Part shown: positions 34,740-48,000 of the stretch, piece by piece
Position numbering within the stretch: the first letter of the stretch is position 1
Layout of the letters: each line of letters begins with the position of its first letter
NCBI GenBank assembly: GCA_029378245.1
Contig: JARKIF010000004.1
Span: 3,162,001 to 3,226,000 of the forward strand
Length of the DNA: 64,000 nt
Source: Roridomyces roridus
Taxonomy: Eukaryota > Basidiomycota > Agaricomycetes > Agaricales > Mycenaceae
Direction: 5' to 3'
Made by a program: the position numbers and the translations under genes
The notes under the pieces: model-generated
What the model was told of the DNA's origin: nothing
Databases searched by the model: none
Seen by the model: only the letters and a program-made list of their open reading frames with translations

Positions 34740-37713
34740 CCTCGAGCGATGCAGTGTATGTACTACAAGTGATTGGGGAAAGGAATTTGTGCTTGTGCAA
34801 TCTTAGCCCCAAGGATCGCTTATGGAAACCCTCCATACCAATTCCACCCACCAATTTACCGGCGGTCCCAAGATACCTCACTTCTGCGTGGGAAGTCTCC
34901 TTTTGGGCACGTAGAAGACGTAAGCGACAATCATAGACCCAGTCCAGACGCAGTACGGCGGTTGTCTTCAAGGAGCTGGCGCGGGGACCGGACAGCGCTC
35001 ACTGCTCAGTGTTGCTAGTACTGAAAGAACAGGGGTCGATGGTCAAGCTGGGACGGCAGTGGATGAGTCTTCGCACTCAGAGGGCCACGAGAACGACAAG
35101 GAAGAAGCATTGAGCAAGGGAGAATGAGAGAAGCGGTAATCAAAGGACAGTTGGATGGCCGGATGCTCGCCTTGCCTCTCTCCGTCGATTAGGATCACTG
35201 TTGAGGTATTGTACAGGCGCGGTCTCCGCAACACCAGGACTGGACAGGCCTCGGCGTGTTCGGGGGAATGTATTTCCCTCTTACTTACGTTGAACTATCA
35301 AAGCCGGGCTGGTCCCCGAAAATGGAGAGCCTGAACGCAGTGTGGATTGAGCACAGGCTAATCCTCCTTGCCTGTTTACATTGGACGCCTAGCTCCACGG
35401 CATTTCGCCGTGAGACTCGGTCACCAGTATGTACGCCGCCCGCCGCATTCGAACTCCTTAGAGGACAAGTACTGAGACCCGGCAGACTCCCCAAATCGTC
35501 CGTCAAACACCCAGGAGACGATCGCCGTCCAGTCGGCGTTTAAACAATGTGTGTGGGTGAAAAAAAGCAATCCTACAACCACTGTATCCAGTGGAGCTCG
35601 GCACCGACTGAATATATTCGGCGCGCATGCTCGTAAAGCTCTGGAAGTGAAACATGGAAACGGCCTGGCTCCTGAGGTAACATATTGATCCATACAATGC
35701 CCACATCCCGTCCTATGCCGCGTGGAGTCACCGTCCAATTTTCGCCGGCCAACGCGGCGCTCGGGAGCAGTCAACGCGCGTAGGATGTGGCGATGAGCGG
35801 GACTCCGAGCCACTGAATTGTGTGAATTTCGGAACACCGTCAAATGTCTCGGCACACTCTCAGCGCGCGGTCCCACGGTTTGATCTATAGCTAGGGTACG
35901 GACGCACCGTCTTGTTTTACGATGCTCCGAAAGGTATGGGCAGTTAACGCCTGCTTACCCGCCTTGACGGAATGAGCCAGTGAAGCGGCGACTGTCGGAG
36001 CGCCCTCACATGCAGCGACGATAAACATTATGAGCATCCCGAGAGACGGGCCGCCCACGATGCCCGCAAAGTTGAGCTCGTTGCCAACGGCGTTTTTCCG
36101 AAAGGGGAAGGTGAACCTGAGGCGCATATGGTGAAGCTGAAGCGTTGGATGATGAAGATGGATATGGAGAGGTAGACCGTGAATGACCAGCATCTTTGTG
36201 TAGAAAAGAATATCCGAGGATATGTGCCAATTGACTGGGCTTGGGCGAGCGCATCAACTTCTTCCGAGGCTGTAAACGTATACCACGACATTAGAACCCG
36301 TGTTGCATCAGTGAGAAAAGGACTAAAAAGAACCCACACACCGTTACTGCAGTGCCGAGTCCGGAGCTGAAAGCGGCCTAGCTGTTCAAATTAGACTCGA
36401 GCACATATACATTTCGAATTGGAATCCACTGACTGCTGACAGACCTGTCCTGAGTGCTCATCGGATGTCTACACTGCAGCTGCAGGACATGTACTTGAAG
36501 CGTACTTGGCAATCCATATCAATTGCCGAGAGTTGCTTACCGTCGCGGGATGATTGGTGGCAGGGCCATAAAAAAGCAAACGAGATCGTCGATGTGCACG
36601 ATTTCATTCAGCGCAGCAAGATTCAAGAGCGACCAGAGGATGTCCACAGTAGAATTGGGTACACACACACTTCAAAGGCATCCGAACCAGTGCGTGTACG
36701 ACTCTAGAGCAGGAGTGTCGGGTCTTGCCAATATCTTGAAAGTGAGTTGGAATTGTGATGAGAAGGACTCCGTCTGTGTCCAGGAAAAAGAAACTGCCCT
36801 GGCACAAGTATGTTATAGCCGACCTGGAGTCGAACCAGATCAGTAGCTAAGCCTTCTACAGCTGTCCCCCAAGTAATGCCAGGGCTTGAAGCCTTGAAAT
36901 AAGCTTTGTCGAATGAACTTAGATCAGGAGTGGTCGCAACGCTGGGCGGGAAGGTAGTCTGGAGGAGCACCGTGCACAAAATACGCGACAGAGTACCCCA
37001 TGCTTGTCGGGAGACGAGACTGAATTGCAGGCAATCAGGCGGGTCCTCGTACGATCAACGATGTTGGAACTAGTTCGGGTGGTAGGGGCGGTCTCGGAGG
37101 GAGTGTTCGATGGCCAGGCATCTGAAAGACAAGGAGGGATTTGGGCGTCATTGACCATTCAATGGAGGCAAGCGGGAGCAGGAGAAGGACCGAGCGGCGG
37201 GCGGATACATCGACAGACACGAGAGGGCGGGTGAAATCAGAGCACGGCGAAACGCTCTCCTCGTCCGATGAGAAGATGACAGTTGTGGTCAAGTGCCAAG
37301 TGGTGACAGGTGTTTACACCTCTTTTGATTATGATCACCCTCTCTTTTCCCGACCACCATCACCATTTCCGCACAACTGGAGCGCCCTGGGTTCTGACGG
37401 GCGTTCTTCCTGCATCTCGTTCCAAGGAACACGTGAGAAGACGGTGAGAAGACCAACTTTAGCTCCGGATCATCGGCCCTGACCCGCACCCACATCGCAG
37501 CGCGAGATCCGGTATTGCCCACTTGTGTTTTTGTCTCTTCTTCACGTCTTCGATCGGCTTTGTTGTTTTCTGCAGTGCTGTTGTCTAGACAGATTCCTTT
37601 TGTCCCGAGTCTGGCATAATGTTTCAACAGGACGCCATCCATTGTCGGGCACTCGGCGATCGCGAGTCATCTGCCCGAATTTCCATATCTACCTACACGT
37701 GGCTTGGAGAACA
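34740..37713. other. 3-kb intergenic region, no gene supported
   Basis: ORFs are short, overlapping and familyless. The minus strand at 36800-36860 carries a good T-arm (TCTGG-TTCGACT-CCAGG) followed by a potential acceptor strand TCGGCTA, but no matching 5' acceptor was found. Confidence 0.4.
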
Positions 37714-38700
37714 ATGGATTTCGCTTCCGACTTACCACTACCCATGTCTCTCCCCCGCGAACTCTGCGATCTCATTATCGACTATCTTCACGCTGACCGC
37801 GCCGCGCTGGCCGCTTGCGCACTCGTCTGTCGTGCCTGGGTTCCTGCCAGTCGATTCCATCTTTTCGACCATATCTCCCTCTCCGAAACCACAGGCCGCG
37901 CCGCCGTCGTTCTCAACACTCTTTTATCGAACCCTCACGCGAGTATGGGGCGCTCAGTCAGGTCCCTTGACCTTTTCGACGCCCTTGCACCGATACAAAT
38001 AACGTACAATCGCGCCCACAAACCACCGGACATTAAACCACTCCTCACACTCGTCCCGCACATCGGACGACTAACGCACATCCACACCCTCGCTCTCACC
38101 GATCTGCCATTCGACCTCCTCCCATCTGGGTGTTTCCCGCGTGTCCAACGTCTCATCCTCATCGGTGTGACTGCTGGCCCAGCACTCCTTCGCCTTGCCA
38201 CGGCGCTCCCTGGGCTCAGGTACGTCGCGATGACGCGCGTGCTGGCGATTCCCTACCGCCCTTCTTCCAAACTCCCACATAAACAAACAGAGACCCTCGA
38301 CGATTTGCGCACTGTAACCATCCACGGCTCTTCGATCGCATTCATCGGCTTCCTCGCCATCCTCGCACCTGGCACCCGAGCCCTCTCCATAACGGATTTC
38401 TTCCCGAGCGAGATACCCTACCTCGTGGCGTACCTCAGCGAGCTGACGGCTCCGCTCGTGCGGCTGGAGATTCAGGTTGGTGCGTGGGTGGCTTCGAAAG
38501 AATGGGGAGAGTTTGCGAGGGCGGTGGGGATCGAGACATATGTCGTCTTCCGGATTCATGTAGCCGTACCCGCGGGAGAGGGTCCGATTGCGGAGGAGGC
38601 GATGTTCCGTGATCAATTTGGGCAGTTGGATGAGTTGGGGATGCTGGATATTGTCACGACGTTTGAGGAGGTGGATTTTGATGGTGGGGTCGAGGAGTAG
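37714..38700 (+). CDS. F-box protein
   Basis: Single exon, 328 residues, starting MDFASDLPLPMSLPRELCDL. The F-box continues IIDYLHADRAALAACALVCR then AWVPASRFHLF; the rest has Leu-rich spacing (LTHIHTLALTDLPF, PRVQRLILIG). ATG at 37714 precedes the F-box directly; the open frame extends upstream without a better start. It is the second F-box gene in the window and not a close copy of the one at 2.9 kb. Probable SCF substrate adaptor by family; target unknown. Confidence 0.85.
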   Translation: MDFASDLPLPMSLPRELCDLIIDYLHADRAALAACALVCRAWVPASRFHLFDHISLSETTGRAAVVLNTLLSNPHASMGRSVRSLDLFDALAPIQITYNRAHKPPDIKPLLTLVPHIGRLTHIHTLALTDLPFDLLPSGCFPRVQRLILIGVTAGPALLRLATALPGLRYVAMTRVLAIPYRPSSKLPHKQTETLDDLRTVTIHGSSIAFIGFLAILAPGTRALSITDFFPSEIPYLVAYLSELTAPLVRLEIQVGAWVASKEWGEFARAVGIETYVVFRIHVAVPAGEGPIAEEAMFRDQFGQLDELGMLDIVTTFEEVDFDGGVEE

Positions 38701-39332
38701 GTTACTTTGTCGGCGTGTTGAATGTGGACTCTCATACCCGCAATTAGCTTTTGAATAGTACTTAATGGGATCTTGCTCTACGCTAGCACTGGTCTTGTTG
38801 CGGTCACTTCGCTTGTGGCTCCGGATCAAAGCTCTCCATCAATGATCTAACCAAGCCCGACCAAAGCGAAAAACGTGCTTCCTTTTTGCCTCCTTCCACC
38901 AGTCCTTTTGGCCCAAATACGCTATGCCCCCTCCTGCCATTCCAAAGTGTCCGCTCGAGACTGATCCCATCAATTATTGATGGAAGTGATCAACGGCACC
39001 TCTTGGCTGGCAACAGTAGTAGCTCTCAATATCTTCCACAATGAGCAAATTTGATGCGATCACTGATATTGATGGCATCTGATTAACAGCCGAATGCTGT
39101 CTATCATTTTTTCTGATTTTTTTTTCATCTTTTTCCGATGAGAAACGGTCGAGATATCACTGACTTGCTGGTTAAGGCAATGGCGGGCCCGCCATCAGGG
39201 CGAGAGGTGGGCTGATGTGATACTTTTTTTTTTTTGTCCGGACTTTGGCCAGCCATACAGGGACTTGGCAGGAAAAGACTTGCCACCTTGTTCTTTGGCA
39301 TTTCTTGAGCTTTCTTGAGCACTTTGGTCAGC

Positions 39333-39979
39333 CATAGGCATAGGGATGCACACCGTACCCGTGTCAACCCGTTTGACGGCCGTCCGTACACGGGTACGTA
39401 CCCGTACCCGTCGGGCCCTTCCCCGAAAAAATATACGGGACGGGTACGGGACGGCAACACTGCCGTCCGTCCCGTCAATCCCACAGATTGACGGGCCGTC
39501 TACGGGTTGGCATCCGTGATGGTCGGATCAGAGGTATTTTTGACCGGAATCTGTTGAGCCGGTGGTGGGAAGACCGGCGCAAGCAGGTGTTGACAATGTG
39601 CTTTGGATCCGAGGGCACTATCAGCCTCTTATCAGCTGATTGATGGGACATCTGACCCCAAATGTACATCAAATCATCGTCAACAGTGGTGAACTCTTGG
39701 GTGGCTCACCAGAATAAGATGTATTGACATTGGCAATATGTATAGAGAGCACTACAACAATGCAAGATAGTTTTCACAGTTCAAATGTGAGCACTTTGAT
39801 GAGATTCGTACGGGACCCGTCTTTTGACGGCCCGTACCCGTCAATTTTGCCGTCCCGTCCCGTCGGACCCATTGAAATGTGAAAAAGATGGCCGTATTTT
39901 TGACGGCCCGTAACCGTCGAAAGCCGTAAGATTGACGGCCGTCACCCGTAGACGGGCGGTGTTCATCCCTACATAGGCA
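39333..39979. mobile_element. hAT-type MITE (631 bp), TSD CATAGGCA
   Basis: Element 39341-39971. TIRs TAGGGATGCACACCG and, on the complement, TAGGGATGAACACCG. Exact 8-bp repeat CATAGGCA at 39333-39340 and 39972-39979. Both subterminal regions are rich in ACGGGTA/TACCCGT and GACGGCCGTC, like the elements at 2.4 kb and 51.7 kb. Confidence 0.88.
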
Positions 39980-39998
39980 AACCAAACGGAAACCCTTC

Positions 39999-40034
39999 CA
40001 CCTAGAAGGGCGACACGACTATATGTCACCCTTC
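39999..40034. repeat. Short inverted repeat
   Basis: CTAGAAGGGCGACA and TGTCACCCTTCTAG pair as a 14-bp hairpin (one G-T) with a loop of about 8 nt. No flanking T-tract; probably the remnant of a small element. Confidence 0.4.
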
Positions 40035-40491
40035 TAGCTGGAAGGGGTACTTGGGCTCATTAGGTGATTAGTGGTCACCACTTCATTGACCAAGGGCTTC
40101 ACAACCAACCCATTTGAGAGCAGATTTTTGGGCCCAGAATTGCTCAACAGACATCAAATCATCATCCAGTCCAATTTCCAGCTGCACCTGCCTCATTGAG
40201 TCCAGGTAAAAGATCAAACACACAGATTTGACAGAAACCAGATTTTAAAATGGATCACTTTCATTTTTGTGATCGCTCTGCTACAGCAAGGAGAGGGTCA
40301 GGTGACTCAATATTTTATGGGTATATACTAGACCCTGTAAGCTTCCTTTGGAGACCTTAACATTGCCCAGAAGTGGTGTGGCTGTGAAGCAATGGATCAA
40401 ACAATTTCGAACCACGTGTGATCCATTACTTTTTCCGAGTCAGTGTACATACAAGTTAGATAACATTCAGTGCCATGCTCCCACTCTCAAC

Positions 40492-42715
40492 TCAGTCCTT
40501 CATATTCAGCACCACCCGCCCCGCAACAGTCCCATTCTGCATCCCTTCGTACGTGCTGTTTCGCCCTTCGTGTCAGCTATCCCAGTCCACCCACTCAGCA
40601 CTGGGTTACTCACCTCTCCAAATCGCCCAACTCCTTGAGCTCAAAATGGCACTTGACGTCCCCCCTCGCGGCAATATCGAGCGCCTCGACGGCGTCTTGG
40701 CGGTTGCCTACGTAGGATCCGTGGATGTTGATGCTCTACACGGGACGCGGTGAGTCTGCAATTGCACCTCCACAAGCGAATAGAGACTGACCTTGAAAAC
40801 CGTGAAAAATATACTCGAATCGAAAGTAGCTGTGCCGGGGAGTCCGACGGCCATGAGCGTGCCACCCGCGCGGAGGTACGATACGGCTTGTTCGTACCCC
40901 GCGCCCTGAGTACCAGAGCGCATCAGTATCCGTGATGGATGAGACAGACCAGGAGGAATAGCTCACCGAAGTAGCGGTGATGACGGCAGCGTGCGCTCCT
41001 TCGCCGCCCGTGAGGGCTTTGATCTCTTTGACGATATTCTATGTGCATCACGGTGAGTCTACGTTCGTAGACGACGGGGAAATTGACTGACCTTGGACTC
41101 TTTAAAGTCGATCCACGCCTCAGCGCCGAGCGAGAGACAGAGCTTCTTCTTGGCTGCGCCCGTGTCGATGGCGATGACTCTCAGGCCGCAAGTGCGAGCG
41201 TATTGTACGGCTACGGATGGTAAGTCGAAGAATACCCAAGAATCTCAACACGAACCTAGATGCCCCAACCCGCCACCAGCTCCGGGAAGAACGATCCAGT
41301 CGCCCGCTGCGGTGTTGCTGTACTTGATGGCGCGGTACGTGGTAACACCCTTTGAAATGCGTCGGTGAGCAATCGAAATATGTACGTTGAATGGGAACTC
41401 ACTGCACACAAAATACTCGCGGCGGCATTGCTGTCGAAACCCTCCGGGATGGGCGTGACGTGGTTCACATACGAGACGACGTATTGCGCAAATGTGCCGT
41501 CGACGGTAAACCCGCTGAGTTTGGCCTCGGGGCAATCTATAGCCGCGTTAGAAACGGTCCAAGAAGGACAGGAATAAACAACGCACTCTGCTCCCTCCCC
41601 TTGCGGCAATGCTCGCAGTTCAAGCACGAATCGGCGAGCCACTTGATTCCGATGCGGTCACCGAGCTTGACAGGGCAGTGGCCCGTATTGTTGCCGATGG
41701 CCACGATGATACCGACGCCTTCGTGGCCTCCGATGAGTGGGGTGTTGGCTGCGACGGGCCAGTCGCCGAGAGCGGCGTGTAGATCTGCAGTCGTTATGAG
41801 CTGTGATTTTCAAGGAGAAGGAGGAAAGGAACACACCGGTATGACAAACGCCTGTACACTCCAGCTTGACGAGACACTCGCCCGGGGCGAGCTCGGCTTG
41901 CGTCTTCACAGGGTGGTCAGTCTTGATCTTGATCTTGGCGCCCAGCTGGTACAGTAAATGTTTTGCAAAAAACCACACTATGTAATAGACAGCTATTTTG
42001 CAAAGTGTCCAACTAGTTGGCGTACAGCCGCCGGAGAGCCTATATATGGCATATATGGCTCGGGAATCACTGCAGGTATCAGGCCTTCACTGGATTTCTG
42101 ATATAGATAATCAACCATCAATCCCAACTGCAACCCATCAGAATGCACACATCCGGCATACATGGCACCATCATTGCATCAAAAAATCAAAGTTGTAGAG
42201 CTGATTCACGGCTACAGGAGCTGTCAACATATGTTTTAGCTCAAAATGCTTGGTTGGCCTGAAAAATGCAAAATACTTTTTCAAACCAGAGTCTTTTCAA
42301 CTAGGTTCCAATATAAAGTGTCTCAAAAGTATATTGAAGTCATCTGCCAATCATATACTCACATTTGCTGGGAGGAGACGGTGTTTGAATGGACTGGGTT
42401 ATTATAAGGGAAGATTCCAGTTGAGCCCATGGATACAATCCTCCCCGCACATGTCATATTGTTGCTTTGTCTACTTGTATAGTGCTCTTTCTATTTGATC
42501 CCCTTTTGCTGGAGCTCCCGGGTTCAATCCCCCTCCCTCTCTTTTTTTCTGTTCTTTTTATTGGATATGAGCCCAAACCATCTCTCAACTACACAGATTT
42601 GAGTTGAAAGCTAAAATTCTAGTATGGTCTTTTGCAAAAGACCTACTGTATCTAGTGTGGCGCCGGCGGTGGAGACGACGGCGGCTTTCTGCGTGCGAGG
42701 GATAGTGAACGACAT
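40492..42715 (-). CDS. Zinc alcohol dehydrogenase, exon 1 hit by a Tc1-like element
   Basis: Medium-chain ADH of the yeast ADH1 type. Exon 1 (from 42715) reads [20 protein letters not shown]. After the insertion come [20 protein letters not shown], the catalytic-zinc motif GVCHTDLH, GGHEGVG, the structural-zinc cysteines [17 protein letters not shown], the NAD Rossmann motif GAGGGLGHL, and the tail [11 protein letters not shown]. Introns are short. The pre-insertion junction (CTAGATA|CCAGCTGGGC) is not in frame as it stands. If splicing runs from a GTAGGT donor in the element's TIR (42646) to CAG in the flank (41946), exon 1 (23 codons) joins exon 2 in frame as [12 protein letters not shown]. 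The gene may therefore still make protein. It converts alcohols and aldehydes with NAD(H) in the cytosol. Confidence 0.82.
41950..42650. mobile_element. Tc1/mariner-type MITE (697 bp) inside ADH
   Basis: Element 41952-42648. Ends CAGTAAATGTTTTGCAAAA and, on the complement, CAGTAGGTCTTTTGCAAAA; TA on both sides. The CAGTA start and TA duplication fit Tc1/mariner-pogo. It carries a copy of the tRNA-derived module (42466-42548). Confidence 0.8.
42466..42548 (+). repeat. tRNA-derived SINE-like module, copy 1
   Basis: TTTGTCTACTTGTATAGTGC (A-box side), then CCCCTTTTGCTGGAG and CGGGTTCAATCCC (B box), then a pyrimidine tract ending in T7. Same order of blocks as the copies at 52.5 and 55.4 kb. Confidence 0.6.
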
Positions 42716-43758
42716 TCTTGGTAGGTGAGTGACTCTCAATCGCTCTCACTTGGTCTCACTTTATACGTGCTTACCCCAGATCGGCGGCTTCTCGATTACC
42801 CCGCCCGTTGCCCCGCACTTATTTGAATGAGAAAACATTTGACTGAATGTGTCGGGCAGATATGTAAAATTTATCGGGTTTGTCAGAATCTCTCCTTTGG
42901 GGCCATGCGACGGGATTCAAGGCGGTTTGGCGCGCCCCAATCAATTTTACGATCGAATCCAGCGGCGTCTTCAACTTCTGCTGTGAGGCCAGCGTCGAGC
43001 ACGATTTTGTTCTTCGAGGGGTCATTTTGTCTCCTGGTACCACCGGAACAGGAAGTCTACGGAATTATTATTTGGCAGTTGCTGTCGCGGCCCCGCATAC
43101 GCACTTTGATCGCGCACCCCCGCAGCAGCTGACCACTGGACGGTTGATCCGCTTCTTGTCCTCTTCCTGGCAGTCCCACAAAGGTTTTTGTAAGCGCCTC
43201 GCGCTTCTAACCTAACCTAATCTAACCTATTTTCAAGGGAAAAGTTCCCATACACTACTAGGCCTTCGTCTGCGCGGACACGAGACAAAGTTGGACACCA
43301 GATCGATTTGGCAGCGATGGATTGGCGATGGATCACCCGGTCTCGTGACGTGGCTGTGCTCGATCTGGCCTTTCCTCTCATCGTCATCATCTCGCGTCTG
43401 GTTTGCCTCGGTGCGCCAGGCCGCCGGCAGATCGTCGCTACGTGACCGACGTATTCCTGGAAGGTGGTATAAATATCCTTCTCCAAAATCGGAGCTTTAT
43501 ACTCATTCCACTGATGAACACTTTCTGAATCAGCGACGTAGCCAATCAGGCTCTTACCAGTGGCATTCTCACCAAGATGGCACAGCGGCTTGGCTGTGAC
43601 TGTATCTGATCGAGTGAACAAAACTGATGAACATTTGGGTCGTTGTACACCCATGCAGCGCCTGGGAGCACATCTGTCAGATCCACAGCCGCGACAGATT
43701 CCAAGGTTATGTACCGGCCTTTCTTCCCTCCCTTCCCCTCCATCCCCCGCGCCCACTC
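42716..43758. other. Intergenic, no gene supported
   Basis: Upstream region of both ADH and the single-TM gene. A short TAACC-type run lies at 43208-43230. ORFs here lack family features. Confidence 0.4.
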
Positions 43759-44732
43759 ATGGCTGGTTCCACCCCTCTTCGCAAAGTGATCGTCGACGAC
43801 ACCGACCCATCCATTCAGTACAACACTACAGACCAATGGATCCTCACCGACATACAGAATCTGAACGATGGGAATTTCGGGGCTCAGTATGACGGTACAT
43901 CGCATGCCACGACTTCAAGCAGCACAGAGTTCAGCTTTAGCTTCACCGGTGTGCATTACGACCCCTTGGCTTGAATCGCACTGAGTTGGCCCCTTGTGAT
44001 GAGGCACCACAATTTCGGTCCAAGGCAACCTCGACATGATCACCGACCCCACCACCAATGCCACGGATCCCGCCTGGCAGTGTCTCGTCGACGGGAAACT
44101 AATTCCGAACAGCACGTTCTCGTTGCCGGAGAGCAATTGGCCGCTCTGTTCCATAGGTACACTGGCACCGGAGGAACACGTTTTGACGGTGCAAGTCCAG
44201 TCGCAGAGGAGGCCTTTCTTTCTGGATAGTTTGGTGTACACGCCCGTACCAGGGGCAGTATTTCCGTCTGCGGTGTTGATATACCCCGACCGGGACCCTG
44301 CGCTCACTTATAGCTCGGGTCAGTGGAAGGAGGCGGGGGAGCAGGTGACGCAAATACCTGGAGCGTCGGTGACGCTGGAGTTCCATGGTGCGTCCCTCAG
44401 ATTCGCTTCATTTCGCAACCAAAGATGATATCCAGGAACCTCCGCGACTCTCATCGGCCACACATCCAATTCATTCCCTCCAAACGCGAGCTCGGGCAGA
44501 TACTTCGTAGACGGCGCAGGACCGACACCTTGTCCACCTAAAATAATGCATTAAAGTGGGTTGTAACCCATGTCGCTATTGCATTAAACCAGGGATAGGC
44601 TCAAAGGCCAATTCCCGGGCCTCTACGGGTAAAACCGGGAACCCCGCGGCTCCGCCGGCATACATGCTATCTATCGGCACCCGCGGCACTGCAGTTAACC
44701 CGTGGGAACCACTTATCTGGCCAGAATAACCT

Positions 44733-45015
44733 GCCATTCTTTTAACGCGTTGAATGATCGATTCAACGCATTAAGCTACCCCGGGCTCCACGCGACAAAC
44801 GGCAATCGTTGCCCACATTTAACGCGACAACACCGTACTAAAAAAAAAAAAAGGAAAGAGATGTGCAGGAAAAAACGTGACCGCAGATTTAACGCGTCAG
44901 ACGACTACTTGGACGCCATAAATCACCCCGTAGATTAACGCGTGAAATGCAATGCTGACCAATAAAAAAAGAGGTAAATCTATTTAACGCGTTAAATCTA
45001 CTTCAACGCGTTAAA
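44733..45015. repeat. Left subterminal AACGCGTT cluster
   Basis: TTTAACGCG at 44740, 44818 and 44888, TTAACGCGTG at 44935, then TTTAACGCGTTAAA and TTCAACGCGTTAAA at 44983 and 45002. Confidence 0.7.
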
Positions 45016-48000
45016 TTCACCCCGGCATTTGTAGCTAATCGTCCACTTCCCCGCCCATCAGCAGCTCCTCCTCGCTGATGTTACCCGGCCATCGCTACCC
45101 TCCCCATCCGACAGCGGCCCACCACCTTCCTCCTCTTCAGTGACGGCTGGAAACGCATACGGCAATGGGAGGAGTGCTGCAGAGCGTTTCCGCGCCTGAC
45201 CTCAACGAAGAGGGGCAGCGGTACAATCTCACCCGTCGCTCCTGCCCTATACAACACACGCAGCCAAACGCGGACACCACCCTCGCATGCCACTCTCCCC
45301 TCACACCAACCTCGGTATGCCTCAACGACCACCCGGAGCAGTGCAACGCTAAAGAAGCCGTACATGCAGTCCGGGCGTCTGGGACCGTGGGGGTGGTGGC
45401 GGGTGGTGGCGGGTGCGAAAAGGCAGATCTGCATGTAGGCGACGGAGTGGATGTGACGGTGTGGTCGATGCGGACACCACGTCGGTGGTAAACAAAGACG
45501 ATACGGCACGAGGTGACGGACGGGCAGCGTGCGAGGATGCATAGGGGATCGAGTAGCTGGGGCTCATGAGTTGGAGGCGGCAAAGATGAATGAGGCGTGC
45601 ACGAGAACGTTCGGCTGGACGGTGCATATCTAAGCAGCAAAATGTCAGGGTGGATTCAATTCAATGGGAATGAGCGCGGACAGACGCGGCTTGGGAGTCC
45701 CAGGGGCGAGTCTCTTGCCTGCGATTTACAGCGTGCGAGGGAGGGAGGGAGGGAGGGACGAAATGGGTACACACCATTGTGTGGTTGGCGGCTTGACTCA
45801 ATGAACTGTGATGTGGCATCTAGAAAGTCGTAGAAAACAGCTAGGAACGGCAGAAAACGGGAGGAGAGAGTGGCGGGGAGTCGGGCCCTGCTCTGTGGTG
45901 GGAATCGGGCCCGTAAGATGGGAGGGTGGGTGTTGGATGAGTGTATCAATCTGTAGCCCCAAGTGTACGCACAGTGGCTACCTTGGGACGGCGGAAATGG
46001 CATAATCTGGCCTGTATTGCATTCATGGCTCAAGGCAGAGAGAGGGCGAGGTGACACGAGCGCAATCTAGTGCCTGTGAGGGCAAGAATGGAGCCGTACA
46101 TGTCGGCGACGCACCTGCGGAATGCCACGTCATCCAGCTCCCGGTCCTCCCTACAATGCAGTCCAAAGCTTGAGGGGTCCATCTCCATCGTATACAACGT
46201 GAATTGAGCGAGTTGTCGTCCATCTGGATGGGAGAGGAAGTGGAGGAATCGTGGTGGCAAAGAGAGAAAACGTGGTCACATGATGCATCAACAAAGCAAG
46301 ATGTGGCCGCTCGAGCGCGTTTTACGGTGTTCTCTCTCACTTTTATGATTATCTTTTGCTTTAAGTTGTGTGTTAAGGATGCAGAACAACTCTATGAGCA
46401 CCTCCTTGCGTACACCGGGCCCCGGAAAGCGACTAGATTACAAAAAATCCCAAATATCTACATTGCCACGATTTTGTGTAGGCAGAATCCGTCGCTGGAG
46501 CCCCACAAGAACTTGGTTGAGGTTAGATTGTGTACCTTCAGTTTGGGAACGACTGAGATTTAAGAGCTGAAGAGCCTAGGGGCGAGACAAGACTCAGGCT
46601 GAATCTCCTTCGGCAGACTGTAGTGAAACTCTGCTCTTTGGCTGCCCCTCGACCACGGTAGGCACATTCCAAGGGAATAGAACAGACACTTCTTTTGAGA
46701 CGAATAGAGCCGCCGCTCGTTCTTCCGGCACAAATCTTGCAGACGAATGGATGTACATACTTTAGTGAGTTTGGGAAACAGTCAGGCCGCCATGCATTTG
46801 AAGAATGCCTCGAGACGCCGGACATTTCTCAGGAGACTAGTTTGCAGTGTGAAAGCCACGGGTCAGAAGTACCATTTCAAGTTGGGCCCAAGTTATACAA
46901 TGTGTGAACATGGAGGTAGAGAAGGCGGAGTGGTGATCCAGTCCAAATGTCAATACGGATCGAGCTGGCAATATCAGTTCCCGACAAAAATTAAATGATG
47001 ATTTAAATCCTACCGTCTTCCACATCCACTCGTTCGTCCCAGATTTTATTCTGTGGATGCATGGATACAATACCTACTCGAAAAGAAATTCACAGCTCAA
47101 CAGCCTGCCGTATAAATCTCTGAGAAAATGAACAGTAGTGAGAAACAACTTGCCTCGAAAAGCTCTAAAACGAGGCCGAATATTGTTGGATTCAACTTCC
47201 TCAGATGTGAGAAGGATTGAGTGGGTGGAAGTGGAAGTGTTGGAACGCACCGATGTTCCCGAATTAAATGATCTGAGCGTCCGATTCTGGATGCCCAGCG
47301 AGAGACCGTACTCAACACACAGGCAAGACGAAAAGGGAAGGAAATAGATTGCGCAATAGTACTACATAGTACAAACGATGTAAGTACAAAACGAAGTGGG
47401 GAAGCACGAGAGTGCTCAACCACGTTCTCGACCTCATCGGGCTTGACGTCCCTGCGCACAACGTCCAGATACTCTTCATCTCTCGAGCTCGGCATCCAAC
47501 GGCTCCTCGAGTGCTTGACATCCGCATACTCGACACCACAGCTGTCGATATTCCCATGCTCGACGCCCGCATACTCGACGTACTCGTACAATGGAGACGG
47601 CGCACGCCTGGCGTCCCCACGTGCAACATTGCGGCGCCCGTCGTCTTTACATGCGAGACGAAACGGTCAGCCAACTGGGAGCACCTCGTTCCCGCACCCG
47701 AGTGGTGGACCGTCCGGGAGCACGACACTCGAGGAACGCAGAATGCGGGGGGCACAAGTAGGCCCGCCAGACAATGATGTGGGAGAGAGTGGGGAGTGAA
47801 GGGAGCCGGAGCGAGGGAGACGAACTTGGCGGACGATGAATACACCGCTATCATCGTCGTCAGCTCATTCCCTGGTACAAAAGACTGGTTCGACGCACCT
47901 GTGCACTCTGCAGTGAAATTCAAGTAGCAATCCCCCCGAGTTCGATCCCAGACGATGGCGCAAAGACCCAGCTGCCGCCGCTAGCTTGCTGATGCGATTC

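Larger units (their letters stand above)
38701..40491. other. Intergenic with a hAT MITE
   Basis: AT-rich sequence with the MITE at 39341-39971 and a short perfect hairpin at 39999-40034. A TCAATTATTGATGG motif at 38966 is shared with the arms of the larger hAT element at 52-56 kb. No coding region. Confidence 0.5.

Noticed and set aside
36006..36339. Membrane protein on the minus strand
   Set aside because: Hydrophobic frames overlap in three registers with no motif or splice structure; likely chance.
42827..43215. Gene upstream of the single-TM protein
   Set aside because: A frame with INFTIESSGVFNF looked protein-like but has no start, family or continuation.
43208..43230. Interstitial telomere repeat
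   Set aside because: The run is TAACC-like, only four units and not CCCTAA; too short to claim.
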